A DNA stretch of 64,000 bases from Robiginitomaculum sp. (GCA_002733605.1 NVWK01000001.1:1-64000), one strand, 5' to 3'; counted from the stretch's first letter, positions 41,991 through 53,330 are shown. The notes: generated by a model from the sequence alone, not told the origin. Translations and numbers: made by a program.

Positions 41991-44546
41991 CTAGAACTCT
42001 TTACGAAGTGAAACACCATATGTACGTGGCGGATTTGGATATCCGTTCACAGTACCGACTTGGATCACACCCGGGAACACTTGGATGAAATGTTCATTGT
42101 TAAAGATATTCCGTGCCCAGAACTGCACACCGAAACCACTTTCGGTTTCAAGACCAATAGCGCCATTGAAAATGTTCACTGTACGCGTAGCCGCCTGCAG
42201 TGATGAGATTTTCACTTTCCCTTCATGCTGGTAATCACCACGTAAATAGCCGTTCATACCGTTAGAGAATTCATGTCTATAGGTTGCAGATGTTGAAAAG
42301 TTAAACTTCGAGATACCGGCAACATCTTCTCCTGAACGATCAACAACCGTGTCATTCGGGCCAGGCGCTGTTAGATACACGTCATATTTTGGATCAAGAA
42401 CTGTTGCAGCAAATGTCAGTGTTAAAGGATCAACCGGTACAAATGTCGCATCAACTTCGAAGCCTCTTGTACTTTGAATACCTGCATTCGCCAAAACAAA
42501 ACCGGCACCAACAAATGTATTATCCTGGAAACCTTCAATCGTCTGATCAAACACAGAGATATTAATAGCACCTCTTTCGAAGCGGGCTTTCAAACCCAAC
42601 TCGTATACAGTTGCTTCTTCCGGTCCGGCATAACGTGTACCATAGTTCTGATTGACCTGAGTCAATCCAGCCGCAACAAGCGCCGTAGCATCCGATGCAA
42701 ATGGACGGGAATCCCGTGACAAGTTCCAAGACGTAGACTTGAACCCGGTCGCGGCACTGGCATAAAGGTTGATATTATCATTCAACTCGTATGCCGCACG
42801 GAGTGTCCAAGTGACCTTGTCATCATGCGTTTGACCACTTTCAACAGAATTTCCAAAATTCAGGAACTGAGGCTGGAATTGCAAAGCCTGCAAACCAAGC
42901 AGAGGGTTTTGAGCTGAATCGCTTAAATCCAACGCGCTCACACCTCCAATGACTTGTCCCTGAAGAGCTGCATATGCCGCGGCACCATTAGGAACAGCGA
43001 GAAGAGCACCAACGTTAGCCGCTGAAAATGGCAATGGACCAAGTCCAAGACTATTAGCCACACCCGGGAAAGCCGCAGCGATGCCACCTAAGACAAGAGT
43101 GTTAAACCCTGCTGCACCTTCAAGATCAACTGCAGAAAATGTATCCGTATTCACAGTACGTCCGGTCACATCTTTCTTATCATCAGTATAGTTCAAACCA
43201 GCTGTCAGCGTCAGTCTGTCGCTAACATGGAAATCAACGGTACCGAATAAGGAATAGGCCGTATTGTCTTGGGTAAAGGTTTCAACCGTCGTTGTATCGG
43301 CATTAAAGAAAGACCCCGGGGTAATCCCGTTGGCAGCTTCAATGCTGCCCAATGCGCCGCCTGAAAGAAGATCAATATAAGATCGGATTGCAGTCCCGTA
43401 GAATAGTCCACTTACTTGTTCGATATCTTCGTTGAAGTAATATCCGCCGACCATCCAGTCCACTTTTCTCTCACCTGTCGATGTTAACCGAACTTCTTGG
43501 GTGAAAGTTTTAATTTCTGCTTCTTGGAACAAATCAACAATTTGAGCCGTTGTATAATCAACGTCGGAATCAAATCCGGCATCATTTTTTCTATAAGATG
43601 TGATCGATGTCAGAGTAAACCCGTCAAAATCAACATCCAAATGTGCAGAAATGCCCTTATCTTTCGAGAAGTTATTCGAGTCTGCGTCTACATATGTAAT
43701 ATAGGCAAAGGGATCATTAGGATCTGCCAATACTCCACCAAGAGACTGGATAGCACCTGCAGTCGGACCATTGACAACATTGGTCACACCACAACAATTC
43801 TCGTCCAGATCACTGTAATCTGCAATAATACGCAAAGAAACATTGTCGGATGGCTCAAACAAAGCCTGTGCCCGCAAATTCCAGCGATCACGATCATTGG
43901 CATCCGTCAAACCGGCAACAAATGCTTTTTGATACCCGTCACGTTTATTCCAGCTACCACCAAGGCTAACAGCGACATTGTCTGAAATACCGCCAGAGAT
44001 ATACCCTTTGACGAGGCGTTGGTTATAGTTCCCAAGACCAGCCTCGACATACCCTTCCAGATCATAGGAAGGTTTGGCTGTTGTAATGCTGATCACACCC
44101 GCAGACGCGTTTTTACCAAACAACGTTGACTGGGGACCGCTTAAAACTTCAATGCGTTCCAATTTTGGTAAATCACCAATCCGGGCCGCAGACCGCGAAC
44201 GATAAACACCGTCAATAAACACACCAACAGAAGGCTCAATACCCGCATTATTCGCACCATTACCAAAACCACGAATGATAAAGTTTGTATTCTGGGAGGA
44301 TTGCAGTTGCGCAATCCGCAGGGAAGGCACAATAGACTGTAGATCACTAATATCGAGAATTTTCGCCTCTTCAATCGTAACCGCAGACGTCACAGATACG
44401 GCAACAGGCGTTTCTTTCAGTGTGGTTTCACGTTTCGTCGCCGTCACAATAATTTCGTCGACCATCTGCGCATTCGCAGTGCCGCCAAGTGCGAGACTAG
44501 CGACAAGTGCTGTAGATGCGAGTAACCCAAGTTTCTTATTGATCAT
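41991..44546 (-). CDS. TonB-dependent receptor
   Basis: 851 residues. Signal peptide KLGLLASTALVASLALGGTANAQ; TonB-box region VDEIIVTATKRE; plug with SIVPSLRIAQLQSSQNTNFIIRGFGNG, VGVFIDGVYRSR and LSGPQSTLFGKNASAGVISI; barrel ending in NPPRTYGVSLRKEF with a terminal Phe as outer-membrane proteins prefer. Ligand unknown; the best related receptors are often for carbohydrates, aromatics or iron chelates. It lies beside a lipase-like hydrolase but has its own long upstream region (44547-44789) with repeated TTGGCAC/GTGCCAA elements. Confidence 0.95.
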   Translation of the reverse strand: MINKKLGLLASTALVASLALGGTANAQMVDEIIVTATKRETTLKETPVAVSVTSAVTIEEAKILDISDLQSIVPSLRIAQLQSSQNTNFIIRGFGNGANNAGIEPSVGVFIDGVYRSRSAARIGDLPKLERIEVLSGPQSTLFGKNASAGVISITTAKPSYDLEGYVEAGLGNYNQRLVKGYISGGISDNVAVSLGGSWNKRDGYQKAFVAGLTDANDRDRWNLRAQALFEPSDNVSLRIIADYSDLDENCCGVTNVVNGPTAGAIQSLGGVLADPNDPFAYITYVDADSNNFSKDKGISAHLDVDFDGFTLTSITSYRKNDAGFDSDVDYTTAQIVDLFQEAEIKTFTQEVRLTSTGERKVDWMVGGYYFNEDIEQVSGLFYGTAIRSYIDLLSGGALGSIEAANGITPGSFFNADTTTVETFTQDNTAYSLFGTVDFHVSDRLTLTAGLNYTDDKKDVTGRTVNTDTFSAVDLEGAAGFNTLVLGGIAAAFPGVANSLGLGPLPFSAANVGALLAVPNGAAAYAALQGQVIGGVSALDLSDSAQNPLLGLQALQFQPQFLNFGNSVESGQTHDDKVTWTLRAAYELNDNINLYASAATGFKSTSWNLSRDSRPFASDATALVAAGLTQVNQNYGTRYAGPEEATVYELGLKARFERGAINISVFDQTIEGFQDNTFVGAGFVLANAGIQSTRGFEVDATFVPVDPLTLTFAATVLDPKYDVYLTAPGPNDTVVDRSGEDVAGISKFNFSTSATYRHEFSNGMNGYLRGDYQHEGKVKISSLQAATRTVNIFNGAIGLETESGFGVQFWARNIFNNEHFIQVFPGVIQVGTVNGYPNPPRTYGVSLRKEF

Positions 44547-44639
44547 TTAATTCCCCTTTTAAGTATTGGTTGGATTTTTTTTAATTTTGAATAGTCGTCA
44601 TACGTTTTTTTATTCCACTTTTTAGCACACTCCAAGTCA

Positions 44640-44722
44640 TTTGGCACGAACCTTTATGAAAAAAGTTGCATAGTGTGCCAAAAAAGTCACGCCAAGGATA
44701 CGTGGTGCATTTATTGTGCCAA
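44640..44722. promoter_or_regulatory. Repeated TTGGCAC / GTGCCAA elements upstream of the TonB receptor at 44546
   Basis: TTGGCAC at 44641-44647 and GTGCCAA at 44675-44681 and 44716-44722; the last two are exactly 41 bp apart, about four helical turns. They lie in the 243-bp region before the receptor start. They may be operator sites, but the regulator is unknown. Confidence 0.3.
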
Positions 44723-44789
44723 ATAACCCATACAGGCCTAAAAATAATGCCATTTTTGTAAAGAACGAACGTTGATACGAACCCGTTAT

Positions 44790-46730
44790 TTACCGGTTTT
44801 GGCGTCCCTCAATCAGCACATCAACAATCTCGGGCTCCGCAAGTGTCGAAATATCGCCCAGATTATCAAAACTGTTCTCGGCAATTTTTCGCAGGATTCG
44901 CCGCATAATTTTGCCAGATCGTGTTTTGGGAAGCCCCGGGCAGAACTGGATAAAATCCGGTGTAGCAATCGGACCAATTTCGGTTCGCACCTGTAAAACC
45001 AACGCTTTGCGTAAATCTTCGCTCGGCTCAGCGCCCACATTCAAGATGACATAAACATAAATGCCCTGCCCTTTAATATCATGCGGCATGCCGACAACGG
45101 CCGCCTCTGCGACGGCCCTATGAGCAACCAGAGCACTTTCCACCTCGGCAGTCCCCATGCGGTGACCCGATATATTCATCACATCATCTACACGGCCGGT
45201 AATCCAGTAATATCCGTCTTCGTCACGGCGACAGCCATCTCCAGTGAAATACTTCCCGGAAAATGTTGAAAAATAGGTCTCTACGAAACGCTTATGATCG
45301 CCAAAGATTGTCCGTGCCTGCCCCGGCCAGCTTTCGAGTATGCACAAATTTCCCTCTGCCGCCCCTTCTAAAACCACGCCCTCACCATCAACCAATTGGG
45401 GCTGAACCCCGAAAAACGGCAGGCTTGCCGACCCCGGTTTAAGTGGCGTTGCCCCCGGCAGAGGTGTAATCATCATCCCGCCAGTTTCCGTTTGCCACCA
45501 TGTATCCACAATCGGGCACCGTCCTTCGCCCACAACATTATAATACCAGAGCCAGGCTTCGGGATTGATCGGCTCGCCGACAGACCCCAAAATTCGCAAA
45601 GACGCCCGCGAGGTTGCCTTCACAGGCCCATCCCCTTCACGCATCAGCGCGCGAATTGCCGTTGGCGCCGTATAAAAAATGTTTATCTGGTGTGTATCCA
45701 CCACCTGCCAGAACCGCGACGCATCGGGATAAGTCGGGATGCCCTCGAACATCACGGTCGTCGTACCGTTCGCGAGCGGCCCGTAAATGATATAACTATG
45801 CCCTGTCACCCAGCCGACATCGGCAGAACACCAAAATACATCCCCCTCATGCACATCAAAAACATATTCATGGGTCATCGACACATAGACCAAATACCCG
45901 CCGCACGTATGCACGAGACCTTTTGGCTGTCCCGTCGACCCTGATGTATACAGGATAAATAACGGGTCTTCGGCGTTCATAGGCTCCACAGGACATATAT
46001 CCGAAACACCAACCAGTTCATCTTCATAACGGATATCTCGCCCAGCAACCATCGGCACATCCGCCCCCGTGCGCGTCACCATAACAACCGTTTTCACATC
46101 AGGGCACATTTCAAGCGCCGCATCTACATTGGCTTTCAAAGGAACGGTTTTACCCCCTCTCACCCCTTCATCTGCCGTAATCACAAACGACGAGCGACAA
46201 TCCTTGATCCGCCCGGCAAGCGCTTGCGGGGAAAACCCGCCAAAAACCACACTGTGCACGGCCCCGATACGCGCACACGCCAACATGGCATAGGCAGCCT
46301 CGGGGATCATCGGCATATAGATGGTAACCCGGTCACCTTTACGCACACCGTGCTTTTTCAAAATATTGGCAAACCGGCACACATGGCCATGAAGCTGTGT
46401 ATAGCTGATATGGAAATCGCTCCCCGGTTCATCGCCTTCAAATATAATCGCAGTCTGATCGCCGCGGGTCTCAAGATGGCGATCGATACAATTGGCGGCC
46501 ACGTTCAGAACCCCGTCTTCATACCATTTGATATGCACATCATCACCCGCAAAAGAGGCATTCTTGACCTTGGTATACGGTTTTATCCAGTCCAGACGTT
46601 TACCCTGTTCGCCCCAAAAACCCTCTGGATCAGACACAGAATACGCATACATCTCTTTGTACTTCGCAGCATTGCAATTGGTCTGCGCTGCAAACTCTAC
46701 TGAAACATCAAATACGGAATGATCACTCAT
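44790..46730 (-). CDS. acs: Acetyl-CoA synthetase
   Basis: 646 residues from the ATG at 46730 with AAGGAG six bases upstream; an open frame to 46766 lacks such a site. The adenylate-forming core has [15 protein letters not shown] (P-loop), [10 protein letters not shown], and [23 protein letters not shown]; the C-terminal lid has [12 protein letters not shown] and the conserved lysine in [11 protein letters not shown], the residue regulated by acetylation in this family. It activates acetate to acetyl-CoA. Divergent from the aldehyde dehydrogenase gene across 178 bp. Confidence 0.97.
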   Translation of the reverse strand: MSDHSVFDVSVEFAAQTNCNAAKYKEMYAYSVSDPEGFWGEQGKRLDWIKPYTKVKNASFAGDDVHIKWYEDGVLNVAANCIDRHLETRGDQTAIIFEGDEPGSDFHISYTQLHGHVCRFANILKKHGVRKGDRVTIYMPMIPEAAYAMLACARIGAVHSVVFGGFSPQALAGRIKDCRSSFVITADEGVRGGKTVPLKANVDAALEMCPDVKTVVMVTRTGADVPMVAGRDIRYEDELVGVSDICPVEPMNAEDPLFILYTSGSTGQPKGLVHTCGGYLVYVSMTHEYVFDVHEGDVFWCSADVGWVTGHSYIIYGPLANGTTTVMFEGIPTYPDASRFWQVVDTHQINIFYTAPTAIRALMREGDGPVKATSRASLRILGSVGEPINPEAWLWYYNVVGEGRCPIVDTWWQTETGGMMITPLPGATPLKPGSASLPFFGVQPQLVDGEGVVLEGAAEGNLCILESWPGQARTIFGDHKRFVETYFSTFSGKYFTGDGCRRDEDGYYWITGRVDDVMNISGHRMGTAEVESALVAHRAVAEAAVVGMPHDIKGQGIYVYVILNVGAEPSEDLRKALVLQVRTEIGPIATPDFIQFCPGLPKTRSGKIMRRILRKIAENSFDNLGDISTLAEPEIVDVLIEGRQNR

Positions 46731-46908
46731 AAGGTTCTCCTTTCCCTTTTTGTACCCACAAGCCACACACGTATCAAATCAAATACGCGAAAGTTTGAGA
46801 TTAAATATATGGCCACATCACATTTGAAATCAAAACACTGCAAATTCCAATTCCCCCCTTTTCTTTTTTGCTAAGCGGCGTAAGCAACAAGGACGATGTG
46901 AGAGACCC

Positions 46909-48276
46909 ATGACAATACAAACAATCAATCCGGCCACAGGCCAACAGATCAAACACTATGAACCGCTCGGCCCGCAGGCGCTTGAGGACACGTTGACACG
47001 CGCCCACACAGAGTTTCAAAACTGGCGCACAACGGATTTAGACCAACGCCAAAAACGGGTACATGCTTTGGCAATTATTATTGAAGACAACACCGACAAG
47101 GCTTCCAACCTTATGGCTTTGGAAATGGGGAAGACGTTCATTGCCGCCCAGGCCGAAATGGAAAAATGCATTAAATACTGCCAGTATATGGCTGATAAGA
47201 CTCATGAATACCTTGCAGACGCATACGTACAGACCGAATATAAAAAAGCATTTACCCGCCCACTCCCCCTCGGCCCCGTCCTTCTGGTTATGCCGTGGAA
47301 TTTCCCCTTCTGGCAGGTTATACGGGTCGCCGTTCCTGCTATTCTAGCCGGGAATACAATCGTCTTGAAACATGCATCCAACGTGCCCCAGTGCGCTTTG
47401 TTGCTGGAAAAATTCTTTGCCATGGCAGGGTTTTCTGCGGGCGTATTTCAAACCTTGCTGATCAACGCCGAACAGGTTGATCCGGTCATTCGCGATGACC
47501 GGATCAAAGCCGTGTCCCTGACAGGATCCGAAGCCGCAGGCATTGCTGTGGCCCAAGCCTGTGGCAAACACATCAAAAAATGCGTCTTGGAACTTGGCGG
47601 TTCCGATCCGTTTATTGTTATGCCCAGCGCCAATATCGAAGCCGCCATCGACGCTGCCTTGATCAGCCGCATGCGCAATAATGGCCAGTCCTGTATCGCG
47701 GCAAAGCGCATGATCGTTCACGAAGATATTTATGAACAGTTTCGCAAAGGATTTCTCGACAAGCTCAACCAACTTCGCATTGGGGACCCTCTCGCCCCTC
47801 TTACCGATATCGGCCCCCTCTCGTCCGCAAAAGCCATGCGTGACATCCAAGCCCAGATAAAAACCGCCACAGACGACGGCGCCCAGCTGACAACCAGCAC
47901 CCAGCCCGTGCCCAAAAACGGATATTATCAGCCCCCCGCCCTTTTAGAAAACATCACCGCCGACATGCGTATCTTTCATCAAGAAATATTCGGCCCTATC
48001 GCCATGTTTTTCAAAGTCAGGACGTTCACAGAGGCGATCAATCTTGCCAATGATACGCCTTTCGGACTGTCTTCCGTGCTTTTCTCGAACGACCAAGAGG
48101 AGATAGAGCGTGCTATCACCGATCTCGAAGCCGGCTCGACATTCGTCAATCGCTACGCATCCTCCGACATACGCCTGCCTTTTGGCGGCAGTAAACGCTC
48201 TGGTTATGGGCGGGAAATGGCCAAGGAAGGCTTGCGGGAATTCACTAATCTAAAAACAGTGATTATTGCGAACTAA
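46909..48276 (+). CDS. Succinate-semialdehyde dehydrogenase-like NAD(P)+ aldehyde dehydrogenase
   Basis: 455 residues. The aldehyde dehydrogenase features are MPWNFPFWQ, VLKHASNVP, the catalytic Glu in VLELGGSDPFIV and the catalytic Cys in RMRNNGQSCIAAKR. The motif 'GQSCIAAKR' and overall length fit the short NAD(P)+-dependent succinate-semialdehyde dehydrogenase (GabD2/YneI) group, which feeds succinate into the TCA cycle. Substrate is inferred from similarity of motifs. Its 3' end overlaps the convergent mechanosensitive channel gene by 4 bp. Confidence 0.85.
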   Translation: MTIQTINPATGQQIKHYEPLGPQALEDTLTRAHTEFQNWRTTDLDQRQKRVHALAIIIEDNTDKASNLMALEMGKTFIAAQAEMEKCIKYCQYMADKTHEYLADAYVQTEYKKAFTRPLPLGPVLLVMPWNFPFWQVIRVAVPAILAGNTIVLKHASNVPQCALLLEKFFAMAGFSAGVFQTLLINAEQVDPVIRDDRIKAVSLTGSEAAGIAVAQACGKHIKKCVLELGGSDPFIVMPSANIEAAIDAALISRMRNNGQSCIAAKRMIVHEDIYEQFRKGFLDKLNQLRIGDPLAPLTDIGPLSSAKAMRDIQAQIKTATDDGAQLTTSTQPVPKNGYYQPPALLENITADMRIFHQEIFGPIAMFFKVRTFTEAINLANDTPFGLSSVLFSNDQEEIERAITDLEAGSTFVNRYASSDIRLPFGGSKRSGYGREMAKEGLREFTNLKTVIIAN

Positions 48277-51200
48277 CGCTTCTTTTTTACAGACTTCTTC
48301 ACTGATTTTTGTCCGAGTTTTTTTACAGGATTCCTAGCTATACTTTTAGAAAATACAGGCTTTTGGGGTGTCGCTGATTCTCCGGGGTATTTGATGTGCA
48401 AATCGCGTTGCGGGAAGGCGATTTCAATACCGGCCTTATGCAATGCCGCGTCCAGAGCCATATGTAATTCATGGCTCACAATATAGCGCTGTACAAAATC
48501 ACGTAGGAATACCCTGATCTCGAAATCAAGTGTGCTGTCCCCGAACCCAAGGAAAAGAACCGTAGGTTCAGGATGGATGAGCACATTCGGGTTCGCTTTA
48601 ATCGTTTCAAGCATAACCCCATGAGCCAATTCTGTATCCGAGCCATAAGCAATACCGACATTAACAATAAGCCGTGTCACCGAATTCGTCAGTGTCCAAT
48701 TGGTCACCCGCTGGCTCACAAGTTCCTGATTGGGAATAAGGGTTTCCTTATTGTCCAGATCCATCAGGGTCGTGGCTCGGATTTGAATACGTGTCACGGT
48801 TCCACTTATATCCCCAACCGTAATATAGTCACCAATCCGCACAGGCCGCTCGAATAAAATGATCAAACCGGACACAAAGTTGGCAAAAATAGCCTGAAGA
48901 CCAAGGCCGATACCCACACTCAACGCAGCCACAATCCACTGAAGCTGCGCCCACTGGGTCCCGAGCTTGTCAAACGCCACCAAAACACCGATTATGAAGA
49001 TAATATAGCCCAGTACAGTGACAATCGCGAAACGGGAGCTTTGCTCCATATTCATACGCTTAAGAACGAAAATTTCGAGAAAACCCGGTAAATTCCGAGC
49101 CGCCAGCCATGTAACAAACCCGATCCCGAACGCTTGTAACAAGTTCCAAAAGCTAATGACCTCGCGAATTGGCCGACCATTATCAGCATCCAGAATGATA
49201 CGGCCCGCAGTATCAACCTTGTCATACCCCCAGATTTCCACATCATTAAACACGGAAAGGGCTGGCAGCAAACTACTCCACAAAGCCCATAAAACACCGA
49301 CCGTGCCAATAAAAACAAAGATGTTAACAAGCTGGCTTGACTGACGGTTGATGGTCTCCAGATCAATCCGGTCATAATCAAGACTTGGCACCGGAATCTC
49401 TCCGCGTTCTTCCGCCGCCACTTTTTCCATGCGCGTTTTCACCGCCTGATCACGACGCGCTCGCGCCTGCTCTAGCGCCAACCGGCGCTGGGCAATTACG
49501 ACTGTACGCCTAAACAAACCATGTAAAACATAAGCCGTCATAAGAATACCAAACGACACGAAGAATCGCGCCAAAAGCAAGCGTGCCGTCTCGTAATACC
49601 CGAACAGGGTCAAAATAGCCGTTATCGCTGGCACCACCATTGCAAGCATGAAAAACCATTTCTCATGCCGTAAATATATGCCATCAGAATCGCGCAGACT
49701 ACCTTTGAAAGCCTTACTTCGCGCCCACGAGATTTTAAAAGTGAAGATGCTAAGACTAATAGCCCCGATCAGAAATCCTAATTCTCCGAGCGCAGAAGCC
49801 CCTGAATCATAATCCAGATTATAGCGCGTAGCCCCGATCAACATCACGCTAAGAGCCTGCGCAACAAGCAACCACGGCAAATGCTTTATCAACCGGCCTC
49901 TAAGTTCGTCATCAACCCGAAAATGCAGATCAAACAACGCGCCCTTATGGCACCATTCGCGCAATGTCATGCCGAAGAAGGTCAAGCCCGCAATCAGCAA
50001 ACACGTCCGCATTAAAGGCACAGCCAAGCTGGTGTCTACGGTGGAGCTATTGAAAATTAACCCGATAAGAAGCGGGATTAATGCCCACGGTACTGCACGC
50101 ACCATACCATCTACAATGGCGATTGGCGTTAAAATATAAGAATCCTTCTGCACCCGTCCAACCCGGCTACCCATCCCGCTCAGTAAAGGTTTGAAACGCT
50201 CATGAAATGTATAAACAAGCCCCAGAATGAGAACGGCAATAAAGACAAAGAAAAAGTTATTTTTCAACCCGACCCCAAAGCCATCTGCAAGCTGTGCAAT
50301 ATTCTTGGCTCTCAGAGTATGCTGGAGGCCGTCTAGGACTTTCCCCGGCCAAGCAAAACCAACGGTTTCCGTAGAGGGAAGCCACAGCAACCGACCATCT
50401 AACAAGGCACATAACGCAAGGACATCATCGAGCAATCTCGCTTGCAAAGCATTCACTTTCCCCAAATTGCGGGTTTTCAATACCGAATAGGACGCAAGCG
50501 CATTTAATATATCCCGGCGACTTTCATACAAGGCCCGCAATGTCGCAATGTCAGTAGCTTCCAATACATTATAAGGCACGATAGAAGGATCAGCGCTCGC
50601 TTCAAACTTGGCAATCTCGGCCGTGATATCCAGTGCAGAAGCATTAAAAAGCTCTAAGGCCTCTTGAGTAATAATCTTTTGAAACAAAACATCCTGTAAC
50701 TCAATATTTCGCGCTTTCATTTCCAAACGGATACGGGTAAAGCTTGGCTGTTGTTGCCGCAACTCACGCAAATGAACCCCATAACTCCGGCTTGTCGTCT
50801 TTGTATCCAGAATTTGATCCGTAATATTGCGATCAAATTTCACCTGATCGATTTGACGGTTAATGCGGGCTTCGATCGCAGGCAAATCTTCTTTCGCCTG
50901 CGCAAGTTCCAACAACTGCAAGCTCATATCGACATTTCCGCGTGCATACGCCTGCAACAAAGGGTTTTTATCAACGACACCTGTCAATTCTCGCAAGGCA
51001 AGTTCGTGTTTTTGCTCTGCCACTAAAGTGCGCGCTGACCCGGTTTTAATCCGTAAAGCATTTACCAGATGGGATTCTTGCGTGATTTGCGCGGTTTTAT
51101 ACTCAATCATCACAGCCAGAAGATTGGTTTCCGCCGAAAGCCCGTCTTTACGTGCATTCAACTCGGTATTGCTTTGCTGACGTGCATACATGCTGGCCTG

Positions 51201-51842
51201 AGCCAATGCATAACTCGCCTTATCCACCCCCGTTAAAGTGTCAAATTGTTGCGCGCGCATTTGGGTCGACAGTTCAACAATTTTCTGGTCATTTGCGGCG
51301 CGTGCAACAGGTTCGTCAGTTGAAAACTGCTCCAAAATGGTCCGGTCTGATTGCAACTGCACCAGTTCGCCGCGTAAAACACTCAATCGCGAACTTTCAA
51401 GCGCCAGCGTCTGCTCCAACTCGCCTAGCTCAAGTTTCTGATCGTCAATTTCTTGAAATAAATCCCGGCTAAAATCATTAAGATCATCGAGAATTTCAGC
51501 TAAACCTTCTCTTATATTTACAACATTTTCCGAAGATTTTTCGCGGTTATTTATATATTGTTCGGCATCATCTCTATCCGTCCCGCCGTCAGAAAGACGC
51601 CCAACAGCCGATCTATAAATTTCTAATACCTGTTCTTTCTCTACATTTGTGAGCACAGAGTTTTCTGCAATCGCATCAACTTCCCTTTTAATGGATTGTT
51701 CCAAAACCTGCGGATTAACAGCGATCTGTTCTGTTATAGACGGCGTTTGCGCACGAACACCCAATGCACTAAACGTGCTAAAACAAACGACCATCATCAC
51801 CAAAGTGGATATCGTTCGGATATAGATACGGCGAGCCAACAT
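48273..51842 (-). CDS. Large mechanosensitive channel of the MscS/MscK type
   Basis: 1189 residues from the ATG at 51842, which gives a signal peptide (TISTLVMMVVCFSTFSALGVRAQ); the frame continues upstream without a better start. A long periplasmic coiled-coil region (residues ~35-470) is followed by many membrane helices and a C-terminal MscS domain: WIVAALSVGIGLGLQAIFANFVSGLIILFERPVRIGDYITVGDISGTVTRI, then LIPNQELVSQRVTNWT. The protein protects against hypo-osmotic shock or senses membrane tension with a K+-type regulation. The basic C-terminal tail (KKSVKKKR) is unusual. It overlaps the aldehyde dehydrogenase end by 4 bp. Confidence 0.93.
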   Translation of the reverse strand: MLARRIYIRTISTLVMMVVCFSTFSALGVRAQTPSITEQIAVNPQVLEQSIKREVDAIAENSVLTNVEKEQVLEIYRSAVGRLSDGGTDRDDAEQYINNREKSSENVVNIREGLAEILDDLNDFSRDLFQEIDDQKLELGELEQTLALESSRLSVLRGELVQLQSDRTILEQFSTDEPVARAANDQKIVELSTQMRAQQFDTLTGVDKASYALAQASMYARQQSNTELNARKDGLSAETNLLAVMIEYKTAQITQESHLVNALRIKTGSARTLVAEQKHELALRELTGVVDKNPLLQAYARGNVDMSLQLLELAQAKEDLPAIEARINRQIDQVKFDRNITDQILDTKTTSRSYGVHLRELRQQQPSFTRIRLEMKARNIELQDVLFQKIITQEALELFNASALDITAEIAKFEASADPSIVPYNVLEATDIATLRALYESRRDILNALASYSVLKTRNLGKVNALQARLLDDVLALCALLDGRLLWLPSTETVGFAWPGKVLDGLQHTLRAKNIAQLADGFGVGLKNNFFFVFIAVLILGLVYTFHERFKPLLSGMGSRVGRVQKDSYILTPIAIVDGMVRAVPWALIPLLIGLIFNSSTVDTSLAVPLMRTCLLIAGLTFFGMTLREWCHKGALFDLHFRVDDELRGRLIKHLPWLLVAQALSVMLIGATRYNLDYDSGASALGELGFLIGAISLSIFTFKISWARSKAFKGSLRDSDGIYLRHEKWFFMLAMVVPAITAILTLFGYYETARLLLARFFVSFGILMTAYVLHGLFRRTVVIAQRRLALEQARARRDQAVKTRMEKVAAEERGEIPVPSLDYDRIDLETINRQSSQLVNIFVFIGTVGVLWALWSSLLPALSVFNDVEIWGYDKVDTAGRIILDADNGRPIREVISFWNLLQAFGIGFVTWLAARNLPGFLEIFVLKRMNMEQSSRFAIVTVLGYIIFIIGVLVAFDKLGTQWAQLQWIVAALSVGIGLGLQAIFANFVSGLIILFERPVRIGDYITVGDISGTVTRIQIRATTLMDLDNKETLIPNQELVSQRVTNWTLTNSVTRLIVNVGIAYGSDTELAHGVMLETIKANPNVLIHPEPTVLFLGFGDSTLDFEIRVFLRDFVQRYIVSHELHMALDAALHKAGIEIAFPQRDLHIKYPGESATPQKPVFSKSIARNPVKKLGQKSVKKSVKKKR

Positions 51843-52027
51843 GTAGGCAATCCCAATTTTGCGAATACCCGTGCCTAACACGAGAATATGAATTCGCCTA
51901 GAGCCATAATAACAAAGCAAATTTTATTTTTTTATTCCAACAAATTTACTTTTCCCCTTGGCAAACATACCTACGCCATACATATACAATTATATGCATA
52001 TGACTTAAGCACAAAATGGAGAAACTC

Positions 52028-53203
52028 ATGCGCGAAGCCGTCCTTGTATCCACTGCCAGAACCCCGATTGGCAAAGCCTATCGGGGTGCCTTTAACGCCA
52101 CCCCGTCCCCGACCCTTGCCGGACACACAATTGCACAAGCGGTAAAACGCGCAGGCCTCGACGGCGGCGAAATTGATGATGTTGTCATCGGCTCCGCCAT
52201 GCAACAAGGTGTGCAGGTTACCATTGGCCGCAACGCCGCGCTCCGTGCCGGTCTCCCTGTCACAGTCCCGGGCATGAGTGTGGACCGCCAATGCGCGTCC
52301 GGCATGATGGCCATCGCAACCGCCGCCAAGCAAATCATTTGTGACGGTATGGACATTACCGTCGGCGGTGGTGTTGAAAGCATTTCCATGGTTCAAACCG
52401 CAGAAATGCGCGTCGCCGCAGACCCTGGCTTGCTGGAAATGCACCCGAAAGCTTACATCTCTATGATCGAGACCGCTGAAATCGTTGCCAAAAAATACGG
52501 TATTTCACGCGAATCCATGGATGAATATGCCGCCAAAAGCCAAGACCGCACCCATAAAGCCCAAGAGGCCGGTAAATTTGACGATGAAATCGTGGCGATG
52601 AAATCGACCATGATGGTCAAAAACAAAGAAACCGGTGAAATCTCCGAACAAGACGTCACTCTGGCCAAAGACGAAGGCAATCGCCCGGGCACGACCGCCG
52701 ATGCTCTCTCCAACCTTAAACCTGTTGCAGGCCTAGAAGGGACAATCACAGCCGGTAATGCCAGCCAGCTTTCAGACGGCGCTTCTGCCAGCGTCCTGAT
52801 GGAAGCCAAAGAAGCCTCCCGCCGCAATTTGAACCCGTTAGGCATCTATCGGGGCATGGCCGTAGCCGGACTAGAGCCTGAAGAAATGGGCATTGGCCCT
52901 GTCTTCGCCGTGCCAAAACTTCTGAAAGCCAACGGCCTCACCATGGACGACATTGGTCTCTGGGAGCTTAACGAAGCCTTCGCCGTACAAGTCCTGTATT
53001 GCCGCGACACGCTCGGCATTCCAGACGAGATTATGAACGTCAATGGCGGCGCAATTTCCGTTGGCCACCCATACGGCATGAGCGGCGCACGCATGGTCGC
53101 CCACGCCCTCATCGAAGGCAAACGCCGCGGCGTCAAATACGTTGTCTGCACAATGTGTGTTGGTGGTGGCATGGGCGCGGCTGGCTTGTTTGAAGTCGCT
53201 TAA
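52028..53203 (+). CDS. Acetyl-CoA acyltransferase / acetyl-CoA C-acetyltransferase (thiolase)
   Basis: 391 residues from the ATG at 52028, with GGAG six bases upstream (an ATG at 52016 overlaps that site). Motifs: [16 protein letters not shown]; the acyl-accepting Cys in [31 protein letters not shown] (His); the second Cys in [16 protein letters not shown]. It cleaves or forms 3-ketoacyl-CoA in beta-oxidation or in ketone metabolism; sequence alone does not separate the two. The last ten codons, stop and a few following bases are duplicated 62 bp downstream. Confidence 0.95.
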   Translation: MREAVLVSTARTPIGKAYRGAFNATPSPTLAGHTIAQAVKRAGLDGGEIDDVVIGSAMQQGVQVTIGRNAALRAGLPVTVPGMSVDRQCASGMMAIATAAKQIICDGMDITVGGGVESISMVQTAEMRVAADPGLLEMHPKAYISMIETAEIVAKKYGISRESMDEYAAKSQDRTHKAQEAGKFDDEIVAMKSTMMVKNKETGEISEQDVTLAKDEGNRPGTTADALSNLKPVAGLEGTITAGNASQLSDGASASVLMEAKEASRRNLNPLGIYRGMAVAGLEPEEMGIGPVFAVPKLLKANGLTMDDIGLWELNEAFAVQVLYCRDTLGIPDEIMNVNGGAISVGHPYGMSGARMVAHALIEGKRRGVKYVVCTMCVGGGMGAAGLFEVA

Positions 53204-53315
53204 GCGAATTAAAACAATCAGCTACTTGCCGCGCCCATTCATGTTTGATGGTTTAGAGGGCAAGCCCTCTAAACTGGCGCGGCTGGCTTGTTTGAAGTCG
53301 CTTAAGCGAATTAAA
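53174..53315. repeat. 40-bp direct repeat of the thiolase 3' end with an intervening palindrome
   Basis: An identical 40-bp stretch occurs at 53174-53213 (end of the thiolase gene, stop, ten following bases) and at 53276-53315. The 62 bp between contain a perfect 11-bp inverted repeat, GTTTAGAGGGC (53251-53261) and GCCCTCTAAAC (53264-53274), separated by two bases. The arrangement looks like an insertion or duplication scar. Confidence 0.9.
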
Positions 53316-53330
53316 CAGAACCAATAAAAC

